Positions 32,271 to 40,697 of a stretch of DNA of 64,000 nucleotides are shown here, one piece after another (the stretch's first letter is position 1; the number at the start of each line of letters is the position of its first letter). The position numbers were made by a program, and so were the translations under genes. The notes under the pieces were generated by a model, which was not told the origin of the DNA, did not search any database, and worked only from the letters and a program-made list of their open reading frames with translations. Source of the stretch: Candidatus Eremiobacterota bacterium (GTDB lineage Bacteria; Vulcanimicrobiota; CADAWZ01; Ess09-12); contig JAVHLM010000001.1 in the NCBI GenBank assembly GCA_031082125.1, positions 461,080-525,079 of the forward strand, written 5' to 3'.

Positions 32271-32604
32271 CATGCCCCCTCCCCGGTGCACTGTACTGGT
32301 CTCCCCCTGCCGGGAGTCCCGTCTATAGAATTCGGTGCCCCGCCTCAATTTCCCCTGCACCTGAGGACGGCACCCTTTACTGCTCCATCATCAAGTTAGG
32401 GCCTCATTATTACGCGCGGCATCCTAGAGCAGAGAGGCCGGTATGAAGCCCGGCAGAGCATTGAACTCTTTTGAGACGAGGTATCTATACAATATACTAT
32501 TAATTTTGTTAAGTGATACTATACAAAATGGCAATAAGACCGGAGAGATGCTCAGCCGCTGCCTCATGGGCCTGCCGTCATCGAGGGGGCTATTGCGTGA
32601 AAGG

Positions 32605-32686
32605 CTTTGAGGGGCCTTGAGGTCATTTTTGCCATCCCGGCCCCTTCCGGGCCCTTCACATGGCATCATATGATGGCCTTATAACC
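32605..32686 (+). repeat. 82-bp imperfect direct repeat, copy A
   Basis: Aligned by eye with 32789-32870 without gaps, about 73% identical (60 of 82). It lies in the 668-bp gene-free interval 32271-32938 upstream of the second HNH gene and ends with a box GATGGCCTTATAACC similar to the HNH boxes. Confidence 0.7.
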
Positions 32687-32788
32687 TTTATATCGAAAAA
32701 TTATTTACTGCAGCGACAAGAGGGGCACCCGTTGACCCCGCCGGCTCGGGCAATAGCCGGGAGAGGGCAGAAACAGGCAGTGGCAATT

Positions 32789-32870
32789 CTTTGAGAGCCT
32801 TCAGGGTCATTTTTATCATCCGCGCCTCTTTTGAGCCCTTGACGGGACATCCTGCGATGGCCTTAAAACC
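32789..32870 (+). repeat. 82-bp imperfect direct repeat, copy B with conserved box
   Basis: Second copy, 184 bp after the first; its last bases form GATGGCCTTAAAACCCC (32856-32872), which ends 32 bases before the -35 of the HNH promoter, as in the other HNH locus. Nothing else recognisable is present in this interval. Confidence 0.7.
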
Positions 32871-32903
32871 CCTTCATTATGGACTTTTTGAGGTATGCTC
32901 TCT

Positions 32904-32932
32904 TTGCTTTTTTCAGCCTGATATGTTACAAT
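32904..32932 (+). promoter_or_regulatory. Promoter giving a leaderless mRNA for HNH gene 2
   Basis: TTGCTT at 32904-32909, 17 bp, TACAAT at 32927-32932 preceded by TGT. The ATG at 32939 is the expected first base; there is no Shine-Dalgarno. Confidence 0.65.
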
Positions 32933-32938
32933 TGAAAT

Positions 32939-35518
32939 ATGGATACATTTGACCTCTGCCATGTTCACTCATGCCTTTTACCTGATGAAGAGGAGCTTCT
33001 TCACCTCGCTGATTCTTTCTCTTCGCAGGACTACGAGGATCTTCTTCTGCTTCCCGAGCCCTATGAGCTTCCCGGGGGGACCCTTTATAAACCGGAGCAT
33101 ATGGTGAAAATCACCAGGGAGGGGCTCATTCCCGAAGCGGAAAGGCTCACCGAAGATATCTCCTTCGGCTCCATCGACAGGGATGAGCGGGCTTCCAGGA
33201 TAGATTTCACTCTCTGTGAGGCAGCCCGCGGCCGACTGGCACTTGATCTCGTGCTGGGCGGCCTTCTTGTTACTCTGAAAACGAAAGGGGTTGATCAGGT
33301 AGGATATCGCTCCATGGGGACTTTCGCCACGGAGCATCTCTCTTTCTCGGGGCGCACCGCGTCGGAGCTGATGCACAACTTCGAGCTTCTCAGGGCGCTC
33401 CCCCTCACGCGGGAGGCCTATCTTGAGGGCAGGATCGCAAAGAGCGCCCTCAGACATCTGTCGAGGGTCGCCACCCCTGAGAACGAGGCTGAATGGCTTG
33501 CCATTGCCAGTGGGCGCTCTCTGTGCGGCCTTGAGCGGGAAGTGAGAAGGGCCCTTACCGAAGGGATGGCCGATGGGGCTCCCGGTTTTGAAGAAATCCT
33601 GTGCGATGCGGGAGGGCCTGTCCCCGGACGCGGCGGGAAAAATCCGGCGGCTCAGGGTGCTCCCGCTCCGGGAGCGATGGATTCCGCGGCAGACGGGGCA
33701 TGCGATGATGCACACAGTGACGGGGATGAAGGCACGATGATGTATTTCAGCGTGCCGCCCTCACTTGCCCTCACCTGGGACTTTGCCCTCTCCTTCTTTC
33801 GGGACAAAGAGCACTATGACGGGCCCATGGCGGGGTTTGTCGAGGCGCTGCTCGCTAATTACCTGGCTTCCAGGAAGGCCGCTCCGCAGCTTCCTGCCCT
33901 TGATGCCGAGGGAAATCGCCCCATATTCTCCCGGGTACCTCTGTTGAAGAGGCGGAGGGGAAACCGGCGTGTGAGCGATCCCGATGAGGTTGTCGGGCAG
34001 GCCTTCGGAGGCCTTTCCTTCGGCTCTCCCTGGGAGCAGCTTTGGAGCATCCATTTCCCGTCGTGGCTGGAAGAGGCCGGGCCTGGCGGAGAAGACGCCG
34101 GGGTCTCCACCAGGGCGATTGCGGGTCGCCTCATCAGGGCCGCCTCTATCCGTCAGAGGCTCGACGTGGCCGCGGGAATGCTTCTCCGGGCTATGGATGC
34201 GCGGCAGCTCCAACGCCTCCTCGGCTATGAGTTCATCGAGGACTACGCAGGGGAGCGCTGCGGCTTCTCTATGGCACAGACCCGCCAGCTCATAAAGCTT
34301 GCCGAAGGCTTCCACCGCCACTCCCTCACCGAGGACGCCTTCAGGAAAGGCGTTATCACCAGGGAGCAGGCGCGCCTCATTCTGCCTCTTGTTGACTCCA
34401 GGAATGAATCGCAGTGGATTGCCTATGCCGCGAGTGTGCCCACGGCGGACCTCAGGGAAGAGGCGGGGCGTGTCGCCCGGATCCTTGAATATGACTGCCT
34501 GGTCCCTCACAATTACACGCTTCTTCCCGGCTTCCGCTATCTCACCGACGAGAGGTTCCACGACCTGCCGGAGGAGGTGCAGATCCTCATAAGGAGCGGG
34601 TCCTGGTACACGGGCCTTTCCCTCAATCCTTCGTGGCCTCTTGAGTCAGATGACGAGGAGCTCATCGCTTCCCGCGACAGGCGCTTTGATGCGCCCTGGA
34701 AGCATTTCAGCGATGTCGATGAGATGAGGGCCTCCGAGGCAGCCATGAAAATTGAAAAAGATTCGCGCCTGTGTGCGAGCCTCGAAAACCAGTCGGGGAG
34801 CGATCCTCTTTATGTAGGGGCATGCAATGGGGAGGAGCAGGCATCCCATGGGCAAGGATGCCAGAATCCCATGTGCTCCTGTCATCAGTCACTGGAAAAA
34901 GCCCTGGAGGCCTGCACCATCCCTCACGGCGAGAGCCCCGGGGAGGTCTTTCTCAGGGACGTCATCTCTTCACGAGACTCCTCCCGTGCAGTGAAGGGCG
35001 CCATGTCGATCAAGTTCTTCCTACCCCGGGAGCTCTATGAGGTCTGGAACCTCGCTGCCCACGCCTTTCTCGCCAGGCTCGCCCAGGCGGAATGGCCCGA
35101 CAGCCTCGGGCTCCCCGAAGAAAAATTCCTTGCAGCCCTCCTGGCAGACTACCTTGTCACTGAGGGAAGCTTGAAAAAAGCGGCCCGTCACCATAAGATC
35201 CTGAAGCGGGACCGGTTCCGCTGCCAGACCCCGGGCTGCCGCTGCAGGCGGAATTTGCACGTGCACCACATCATCAGGCGCTCCCAGGGGGGCACAGATG
35301 ACCCCTGGAACCTCATCACCCTCTGCGAGGCCTGCCACCTCCACCTCCTCCATGGTCTCAGGACCCTCACCGTCAGGGGCAGGGCGCCCTTTGACCTCAC
35401 CTTCACCTTCGGCTCCCTCTCAGACGGCGGGCCCTTCCTTGTCTATGAAAGGGGAGTAAAACAGCGGGGCCCCTGCTTTATTCCCCCCGGTGACCGGCAG
35501 GCAGAATGTGCCATATAA
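32939..35518 (+). CDS. Large HNH nuclease-like protein with two DUF222-like helical units (copy 2)
   Basis: 859 residues, paralogue of the 801-residue protein at 15169. Unit 1 (about 101-205) shows MGTFATEHLSFSGRTASELM, LPLTREAYLEGRIAKSALRH and ATPENEAEWLAIAS; unit 2 (about 420-525) shows DYAGERCGFSMAQTRQLIKL and ITREQARLILPLVDSRNESQ. The C-terminal HNH domain (about 750-800) shows FRCQTPGCRCRRNLHVHHII, then SQGGTDDPWN and ITLCEACHLHLLHG, so both Cys pairs and the catalytic HH are kept. The sequence between the units is Gly/Ala/Asp rich. Start is ATG 32939, apparently leaderless. Both copies contain the ending RGRAPxxLTFxF. Function unknown; the intact catalytic set in both copies argues for selection. 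Confidence 0.8.
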   Translation: MDTFDLCHVHSCLLPDEEELLHLADSFSSQDYEDLLLLPEPYELPGGTLYKPEHMVKITREGLIPEAERLTEDISFGSIDRDERASRIDFTLCEAARGRLALDLVLGGLLVTLKTKGVDQVGYRSMGTFATEHLSFSGRTASELMHNFELLRALPLTREAYLEGRIAKSALRHLSRVATPENEAEWLAIASGRSLCGLEREVRRALTEGMADGAPGFEEILCDAGGPVPGRGGKNPAAQGAPAPGAMDSAADGACDDAHSDGDEGTMMYFSVPPSLALTWDFALSFFRDKEHYDGPMAGFVEALLANYLASRKAAPQLPALDAEGNRPIFSRVPLLKRRRGNRRVSDPDEVVGQAFGGLSFGSPWEQLWSIHFPSWLEEAGPGGEDAGVSTRAIAGRLIRAASIRQRLDVAAGMLLRAMDARQLQRLLGYEFIEDYAGERCGFSMAQTRQLIKLAEGFHRHSLTEDAFRKGVITREQARLILPLVDSRNESQWIAYAASVPTADLREEAGRVARILEYDCLVPHNYTLLPGFRYLTDERFHDLPEEVQILIRSGSWYTGLSLNPSWPLESDDEELIASRDRRFDAPWKHFSDVDEMRASEAAMKIEKDSRLCASLENQSGSDPLYVGACNGEEQASHGQGCQNPMCSCHQSLEKALEACTIPHGESPGEVFLRDVISSRDSSRAVKGAMSIKFFLPRELYEVWNLAAHAFLARLAQAEWPDSLGLPEEKFLAALLADYLVTEGSLKKAARHHKILKRDRFRCQTPGCRCRRNLHVHHIIRRSQGGTDDPWNLITLCEACHLHLLHGLRTLTVRGRAPFDLTFTFGSLSDGGPFLVYERGVKQRGPCFIPPGDRQAECAI

Positions 35519-35680
35519 GATGCGGGGGCTACCACAACCTGGCAAGGAATTGACTGGAACCACCTGGATAAACATGATCCGATGAGATTTTCAGGAAAGC
35601 TTGACAGGGTTTATCTCCTCGAATGGGCACAAAAACTATCCGATGAAGCTGAGGAAAAGAGCCTTAATAACCTTGCTCAT
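35519..35680 (+). pseudogene. Possible fragment resembling a nucleotidyltransferase C-terminus
   Basis: In the frame that continues after the HNH stop, a stretch reads GIDWNHLDKHDPMRF then LDRVYLLEWAQKLSDEA, which looks like the C-terminal LDxxYLxxWAxxLG motif of small nucleotidyltransferase (DUF6036-like) proteins. There is no start of a complete gene and the remainder is taken by the convergent rfbD gene, so this may be a relic. Weak support. Confidence 0.2.
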
Positions 35681-36525
35681 CTCTCTCTCAGGAACTCAGC
35701 GAGGGCCTCCTGCCAGGGCCTCATCATGGAGCCTCTGAGGCTTCCCAGGGGCGTCCTGAGCGGCCGGCGGGCCCTTCGCCCGAGGTCCCCGTGGGAAACT
35801 GCGATGATGCGCGCGCCCGGCGAAGCCTCTTTCGCGACAGCGCAGGCAAAGTCATACCAGGAGCACCATCCCCCGTTCACGGCGTGATAAATCCCCGGCT
35901 CCCTGCCCTGGGCTGCAAAAGACCATATCCACCGGGCGAGATCGCTGGTGGAAGTAGGCGACATGACTATATCACCGGCAGCGGTGATCTCCTCGCTGCG
36001 GCGGGCCTTTTCAATCACGGTCTTCACGAAGCTCCCCCCCTTGCCGCGGGAGCCCGTGGCGCCATAGAGGCTGGCCGTGCGGATGACATGATGCTTCTCA
36101 TGAGTATTCCTTATGAAAAGCTCGCCGGCAAGCTTGGAGAGGCCGTACGTGTTGAGAGGGCCCGCAGCATCATCCTCCATGTAAGGGAGATTCTCCTTCA
36201 TCCCGTCAAAGACATAATCGGTGCTTATATGGATGAGCCCTGCCCCGAGAAGGCTGCAGCTCTCCGCAAGGTAACGGGGGCCCAGGGCATTCACCCTGAA
36301 GGCCTCCTCCTCATGATCCTCCGCGTCGTCAACGCGCACATAGGCGGCAGTGTTGATGACCAGGGCGGGCTTCAGCGAGGACAGGACCTCGCGCACCGAA
36401 GGCCTCGAGGTGACATCGATCTCACGCGAGGTAAGGGGAAGCACAGAGGCATGGGAGGGCGCCTGGGCGCAGAGGTCGCTGCCGAGCTGGCCGCGGGCAC
36501 CGATGACTGCCGCATGGAGGGCCAT
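35677..36525 (-). CDS. rfbD: dTDP-4-dehydrorhamnose reductase
   Basis: 282 residues of the extended SDR family that reduces dTDP-4-keto-L-rhamnose to dTDP-L-rhamnose. AVIGARGQLGSDLC is the NADPH-binding start, INTAAYVRVDDAEDHEEEAF, ISTDYVFDGMKENLPYMEDD and NTYGLSKLAGELFI (YxxxK) are RfbD signatures. Length fits. Last gene of the gmd-rfbC-rfbB-rfbD operon; its ATG shares one base with the rfbB stop (TAATG). rfbA, the thymidylyltransferase that starts the pathway, is not in the window. Confidence 0.92.
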   Translation of the reverse strand: MALHAAVIGARGQLGSDLCAQAPSHASVLPLTSREIDVTSRPSVREVLSSLKPALVINTAAYVRVDDAEDHEEEAFRVNALGPRYLAESCSLLGAGLIHISTDYVFDGMKENLPYMEDDAAGPLNTYGLSKLAGELFIRNTHEKHHVIRTASLYGATGSRGKGGSFVKTVIEKARRSEEITAAGDIVMSPTSTSDLARWIWSFAAQGREPGIYHAVNGGWCSWYDFACAVAKEASPGARIIAVSHGDLGRRARRPLRTPLGSLRGSMMRPWQEALAEFLRER

Positions 36526-37550
36526 TACCGGGCTTTCTCCCCTCTCATCTTCTCAAACTCGGCACAGAGGCCCGTCACGAAAGAATCAACAAGCTCCCTT
36601 TTCTTCTCGAGCCATCCCTTGTGGTCCCTGTACCAGGCCACGGTCTTTCTTATCCCCTCGAAGAAATCAATCCTCGCATGCCAGCCCAGGGCCGAGGTGA
36701 TCTTTCCCGTATCGACGGCGTAGCGGAAATCGTGGCCGGGCCTGTCGGCAACGAACTCGATGAGGCCCTCGCCGGCGCCGAGCAGCGAGATAAGGGTCCT
36801 CACCACCTCGATGTTGCTCACCTCCTCGGCGCTTCCCACGTTATAGACCTCGCCGGGCTCGCCCCTGTCAAGGACCATCTCTATTGCCTCCGCGCATTCG
36901 TCAACGAAAAGCCATGTCCTTATGTTCTCCCCTTTTCCATAGACCGGTATCTTCTCGCCGCGCAGTATTCTCGCGATGGTGAGGGGTATGAGCTTCTCGG
37001 GGTACTGCCAGGGTCCGTAGTTGTTTGAAGGGCGCACCGTCACCACGGGGAGGTCATAAGTCCTCCTGTAAGCCCTTGCGAGGAGGTCTGCCGAGGCCTT
37101 GCTTGCCGCATAGGGTGAGTTGGGAAGGAGGGGGTCGCCTTCCCTGAACCGGAGGGCCCTGTCGGCAGGCAGGTGGCCGTATACCTCGTCGGTGGAGATG
37201 AGGACAAACTTTTCCAGGCCGTGAGCCCTCGCAAGTGAGAGGAGCGTCGCCGTTCCCACGATATTGGTGCTTATGAAGTCGCCGGGCGAGACTATGCTCC
37301 TGTCCACGTGGGTCTCGGCGGCAAAATGCACAAGAAACCCCGGCTTCACCTCTTCAAATACGGCCGCCATCGCGCCGGCATCTGCGACGTCAGCCTTGAA
37401 AAAGGGCACTTCCCGCCCTTCAAGCCTCTCCATATCAGCGGCATAGGTGAGCCTGTCAACGGCAAAAGGCTCCCACCGCGACCCCGAGGCAAGTCGCCTT
37501 ATGAAGGCGCTCCCGATAAAGCCGGCACCGCCGGTGACCAGCACTCTCAT
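36525..37550 (-). CDS. rfbB: dTDP-glucose 4,6-dehydratase
   Basis: 341 residues, second step of dTDP-rhamnose synthesis, making dTDP-4-keto-6-deoxyglucose with a tightly bound NAD. RVLVTGGAGFIGSAFIRRL is the Rossmann motif. ISTDEVYGHL supplies the Thr-Asp-Glu catalytic trio, and SPYAASKASADLLARAY the YxxxK pair. RPSNNYGPWQYPEKLIP and HDFRYAVDTGKI are diagnostic of RmlB. Translationally coupled to rfbD and 1 bp from rfbC. Confidence 0.95.
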   Translation of the reverse strand: MRVLVTGGAGFIGSAFIRRLASGSRWEPFAVDRLTYAADMERLEGREVPFFKADVADAGAMAAVFEEVKPGFLVHFAAETHVDRSIVSPGDFISTNIVGTATLLSLARAHGLEKFVLISTDEVYGHLPADRALRFREGDPLLPNSPYAASKASADLLARAYRRTYDLPVVTVRPSNNYGPWQYPEKLIPLTIARILRGEKIPVYGKGENIRTWLFVDECAEAIEMVLDRGEPGEVYNVGSAEEVSNIEVVRTLISLLGAGEGLIEFVADRPGHDFRYAVDTGKITSALGWHARIDFFEGIRKTVAWYRDHKGWLEKKRELVDSFVTGLCAEFEKMRGEKAR

Positions 37551-37551
37551 T

Positions 37552-38112
37552 TTATCCTCCTTGCTCGCACGAGGTATCGACCTCAGATAAGGCCGGCAGC
37601 TCCCTGTCTTTCTGCGACAGAAGAGGCTTCTTCACAGGCCACCTTATGGCGAGGTCCGGGTCATCCCAGCGGACCCCCGCCTGGTGGCGGGGCGCATATT
37701 CCGAGGTCGCCTTGTACTCCACCTCGGTCCCGTCTGCCAGGGCAACAAAGCCATGGGCGAAGCCGGGAGGTATCCATATGAGGTGGCCGTTTCTCCCGTT
37801 GAGAAGGCTCGAGACCCATTTCCCGTAAGTAGGCGAGCCTTTCCTTACATCAAGAGCCACGTCAAAGATCTCGCCCCTCACGACGCGCACAAGCTTCCCC
37901 TGGGAGGCGGGATGCTTCTGGTAATGCAGGCCCCGCAGCACGCCCCGGTGAGACACCGTGCGGCTGTCCTGCACAAAAGGCATCATGATGCCGGCGTTAT
38001 GGAAATCGCTTGACCGGTAATGGACCTGCAGAAATCCTCTCTCGTCACTGAAGACTTCCGGCCTTATCAGCACGACATCGGGAATTTCGAGGGGCTCAAA
38101 AGTGAACGCCAT
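37552..38112 (-). CDS. rfbC: dTDP-4-dehydrorhamnose 3,5-epimerase
   Basis: 186 residues from ATG 38112 (GGGGAG about 9 bp upstream; the frame upstream lies within gmd). FSDERGFLQVHYRS, TVSHRGVLRGLHYQ (catalytic His in RGLHYQ), QGKLVRVVRGEIFDVALDVR and WIPPGFAHGF are the RmlC cupin signatures; the catalytic His and Asp are kept. Converts the 4-keto-6-deoxy intermediate to dTDP-4-keto-L-rhamnose. Two bases separate it from gmd. Confidence 0.95.
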   Translation of the reverse strand: MAFTFEPLEIPDVVLIRPEVFSDERGFLQVHYRSSDFHNAGIMMPFVQDSRTVSHRGVLRGLHYQKHPASQGKLVRVVRGEIFDVALDVRKGSPTYGKWVSSLLNGRNGHLIWIPPGFAHGFVALADGTEVEYKATSEYAPRHQAGVRWDDPDLAIRWPVKKPLLSQKDRELPALSEVDTSCEQGG

Positions 38113-38114
38113 TG

Positions 38115-39131
38115 CTATTCTCCCCCCCTCCCTCTCTCGCCGCAGAAGGCTGCCACACGTTCCATGTCCGCATCGACCATCATGGCGACGAGGCTGTCGA
38201 AGTTCACTTTCGGCTGCCATCCAAGGTCGCGCCGGGCTTTAGAGGCATCGCCGCAGAGCAGCACCACCTCGGAAGGGCGGAAAAGCGCCTCGTCGGTCAC
38301 AAGGTATTTCCTGTAGTCAAGGCCCGCGCGGCCGAAGGCGCACTCTGCGAACTCGCGCACCGAGTGGGTTTTACCGGTAGCCACCACGTAATCGCCGGGC
38401 TCATCAGGCTGGAGCATGCGCCACATGGCATCAACATATTCCCCGGCAAAGCCCCAGTCACGCCTCGCCTCAAGGTTGCCCAGGCGCAGCTCTCCGGCGA
38501 TACCGTGCTTTATCCTGGCGACAGCCTGCGTGATCTTCCTTGTCACGAATTCAAAGCCCCTGCGGGGGGACTCATGATTAAAGAGAATGCCGCTTGCCAC
38601 GAAAAGCCCGTAAGCTTCACGGTAGTTCCTTGCCAGATCATAGCCCGCCACCTTTGATATGCCGTAGGGAGAGCGGGGGTGAAAGGGTGACTCCTCATTC
38701 TGCGGTGACACTTTCACATGGCCGAACATCTCGCTGGACGCGGCGAAATAAAAGCGGCATTTTGGCGCTTTCTTCTGGATTGCCGACAGCACGTAATGGG
38801 TGCCGTTGATATTGGTATTTATCGTCGAAAACTCGTCCTCGAAGGAGTAGCTCACAAAGCTCTGCGCCGCCAGATGGTAGCACTCGTCCGGTATTACTCT
38901 CTCCACGACGCTGAAGATGCTCGGGTAGCTCTCAAGCGATGCTGAGTGCAGGGTCAGGCGGGAGAGGAAGGGAGCTATCCTGGAGAGGCGGTTGAACTGA
39001 TCCTCCAGGGCCGTCCTTCTCACGATTCCATGGACTTCATAGCCCTTTTCCAGGAGCAGTTCCGCCAGGTACGACCCGTCCTGCCCCGTGATTCCTGTAA
39101 TGAGTGCCTTTTTCGCCGCACCATCTGCCAT
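38115..39131 (-). CDS. gmd: GDP-mannose 4,6-dehydratase
   Basis: 338 residues from ATG 39131, with GGAGGAAGG upstream; the longer frame to 39860 is the antisense shadow of the membrane-protein gene. ALITGITGQDGSYLAELLLE is the Gmd NADP motif, AASSEMFGH gives the catalytic Ser-Glu-Met, SPYGISKVAGYDLARNYR the YxxxK pair, and NHESPRRGFEFVTRKI is diagnostic. Makes GDP-4-keto-6-deoxymannose, precursor of GDP-fucose, GDP-rhamnose or GDP-perosamine. No fucose synthase or perosamine aminotransferase is beside it. First gene of the sugar operon, 26 bp after the membrane-protein gene. Confidence 0.95.
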   Translation of the reverse strand: MADGAAKKALITGITGQDGSYLAELLLEKGYEVHGIVRRTALEDQFNRLSRIAPFLSRLTLHSASLESYPSIFSVVERVIPDECYHLAAQSFVSYSFEDEFSTINTNINGTHYVLSAIQKKAPKCRFYFAASSEMFGHVKVSPQNEESPFHPRSPYGISKVAGYDLARNYREAYGLFVASGILFNHESPRRGFEFVTRKITQAVARIKHGIAGELRLGNLEARRDWGFAGEYVDAMWRMLQPDEPGDYVVATGKTHSVREFAECAFGRAGLDYRKYLVTDEALFRPSEVVLLCGDASKARRDLGWQPKVNFDSLVAMMVDADMERVAAFCGERGRGGE

Positions 39132-39157
39132 TGCCCTTCCTCCATTCTCTTGCGGTA

Positions 39158-40672
39158 TTATTGCTCCATCGGCGCGGTCCCGGCAGGCATCGGGGAAGTG
39201 GCGGGCGCCTTCATGGGCATATACCAGGCAAGAGCTCCAAGGGCGGCAAGCCCGAGAATGCAGAGCAGAAGCCCCGTATTCCCGACCGATACGAAGGTGA
39301 GGGGAATGAGGGCCAGCAGGCAAAGCGGAGGCATCATCGCCATGCCGAGGAGCCTCAGGTTGATCACCAGGCCTGCGGCAAAGGAGAGCAGTATAGCCGC
39401 GGCAAGTGGCAGGGAGGTGAGAAGGTAGGCCGTGAGGGCAAAGCCCGCCGAATAGGCAAGTGTTGCGAGAACCAGCATGAGGGGCGTGATCTCGATGCGC
39501 ATCTTGTGGGCCCAGAGAAGGATGAGCACCACGAAGCCTGCAAGGGCTATGGGGGCAAAGAGGTAAAGTCTCGTGATAAGCTCGCTGATAGAAATGCCGG
39601 GGAAATAGAGGCTTATGTCCTGCGAGGTGATGAGGCCCGAGAGATCCCATGTGAGCGTCGTGCCGGTGAGGCTCTTTTTCGTAGGGGGAAGGGATCCCCT
39701 CAGAAACTTGATTCGGGCGTTGTTGGAGTCCACATTCATCTTGAAGGACGATATGGCCTCGCGGCGAGCCGAGAGGTTGTAGGTCCAGGAGCGGGAACCA
39801 TTGTGGCTGTATGCCACCTCCACGCTGACTGCCTTCTGGGGCTCCACCTCGCCTACCCATTCATAGCCGTTCGTCACGTCCTCGACAGAGACATCCTTGC
39901 CGTCAACGCGGAACTTGAAGTCGGAGAGGGTGCCGCTCGAGTATGGGAGGGGAAAGCTGAAGTGGACTATCCTTTTTTCCTGGAACGGGTTGCTGAAGCC
40001 ATAGCGCCCGCTGAAGTCCGCCTTGTAGAACTGCCTCTTGGCGCGGTTTCCCTGGGCGAGGAAGGTGAACTTCACGTTGATGTCAGATTCCTTCAGCTTG
40101 AGGGGAAGAAAGCGGTCCACGGTGATCTTCCTGTTGATGACAATGGCGTTTTCATCCTTTTCAAGCTGATCGTCGATATTCATGATGGGGCGCGTGTCAT
40201 AGCGCAGCTCCTCGGGAGACCACCCCGGAACGAAGTTCAGGCCCTGGGCGTTGATATAATTGAGGGTGTACTTGGGAATTATCAGGCGCTGCGTCCTTTC
40301 CGTCCTGTCATTATAAGTGATCGAGGGCACGTACTGGACTGCTTCACTGCCGCTGCCGGCATCGCTTTCACTTGTATAGCGCGCGGCGCTGGCCTGATCT
40401 ATTCGGCGCACCACGCCCTGGCAGATTGCTTTCAGGAAGCTTATCTCCAGCAGAAGGACCGTGATAAGGACGGCCCACATGGCTGATTTCAGCAGGACCC
40501 GCCTTACCTGGGCCATTGCCGCCATGTAGGCCTCCCTGTTGGTCTTGTAAAGCATCAGGGCAAGCACGGCCCCGACAGCACAGGTCACGAGGGTCACTAT
40601 CAGCAGCGGGAAGGTCCACTTCCCGAGAAACTTGATGAAGGACTCAAAAACTGTCTGAACATAACGGACCAT
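39158..40672 (-). CDS. Integral membrane protein with large extracytoplasmic beta domain
   Basis: 504 residues: membrane helices at about 19-42 and 63-84, a beta-rich region of about 280 residues (IVINRKITVDRFLPLKL, KFTFLAQGNRAKRQFY, RIVHFSFPLPYSSGTLSDFKF, SVEVAYSHNGSRSWTYNL), then five or six closely packed C-terminal helices and a Pro-rich tail. The arrangement is like that of CreD-type inner membrane proteins, which have an outer beta domain between two groups of helices, but I cannot confirm homology. It precedes gmd on the same strand by 26 bp, so it may belong to the sugar operon or merely read through into it. Confidence 0.7.
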   Translation of the reverse strand: MVRYVQTVFESFIKFLGKWTFPLLIVTLVTCAVGAVLALMLYKTNREAYMAAMAQVRRVLLKSAMWAVLITVLLLEISFLKAICQGVVRRIDQASAARYTSESDAGSGSEAVQYVPSITYNDRTERTQRLIIPKYTLNYINAQGLNFVPGWSPEELRYDTRPIMNIDDQLEKDENAIVINRKITVDRFLPLKLKESDINVKFTFLAQGNRAKRQFYKADFSGRYGFSNPFQEKRIVHFSFPLPYSSGTLSDFKFRVDGKDVSVEDVTNGYEWVGEVEPQKAVSVEVAYSHNGSRSWTYNLSARREAISSFKMNVDSNNARIKFLRGSLPPTKKSLTGTTLTWDLSGLITSQDISLYFPGISISELITRLYLFAPIALAGFVVLILLWAHKMRIEITPLMLVLATLAYSAGFALTAYLLTSLPLAAAILLSFAAGLVINLRLLGMAMMPPLCLLALIPLTFVSVGNTGLLLCILGLAALGALAWYMPMKAPATSPMPAGTAPMEQ

Positions 40673-40697
40673 GGCGTGTACCTTCCTCTCCCTCTTC

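Noticed and set aside
15169-35518. The HNH genes as an insertion sequence or group II intron
   Set aside because: No terminal inverted repeats, target duplications or reverse transcriptase are seen; the two copies are diverged and have their own conserved promoters.
39104-40486. Long plus-strand open frame of 460 codons
   Set aside because: Antisense to the membrane-protein gene; no family motifs, and the minus-strand gene has membrane helices and a good RBS.
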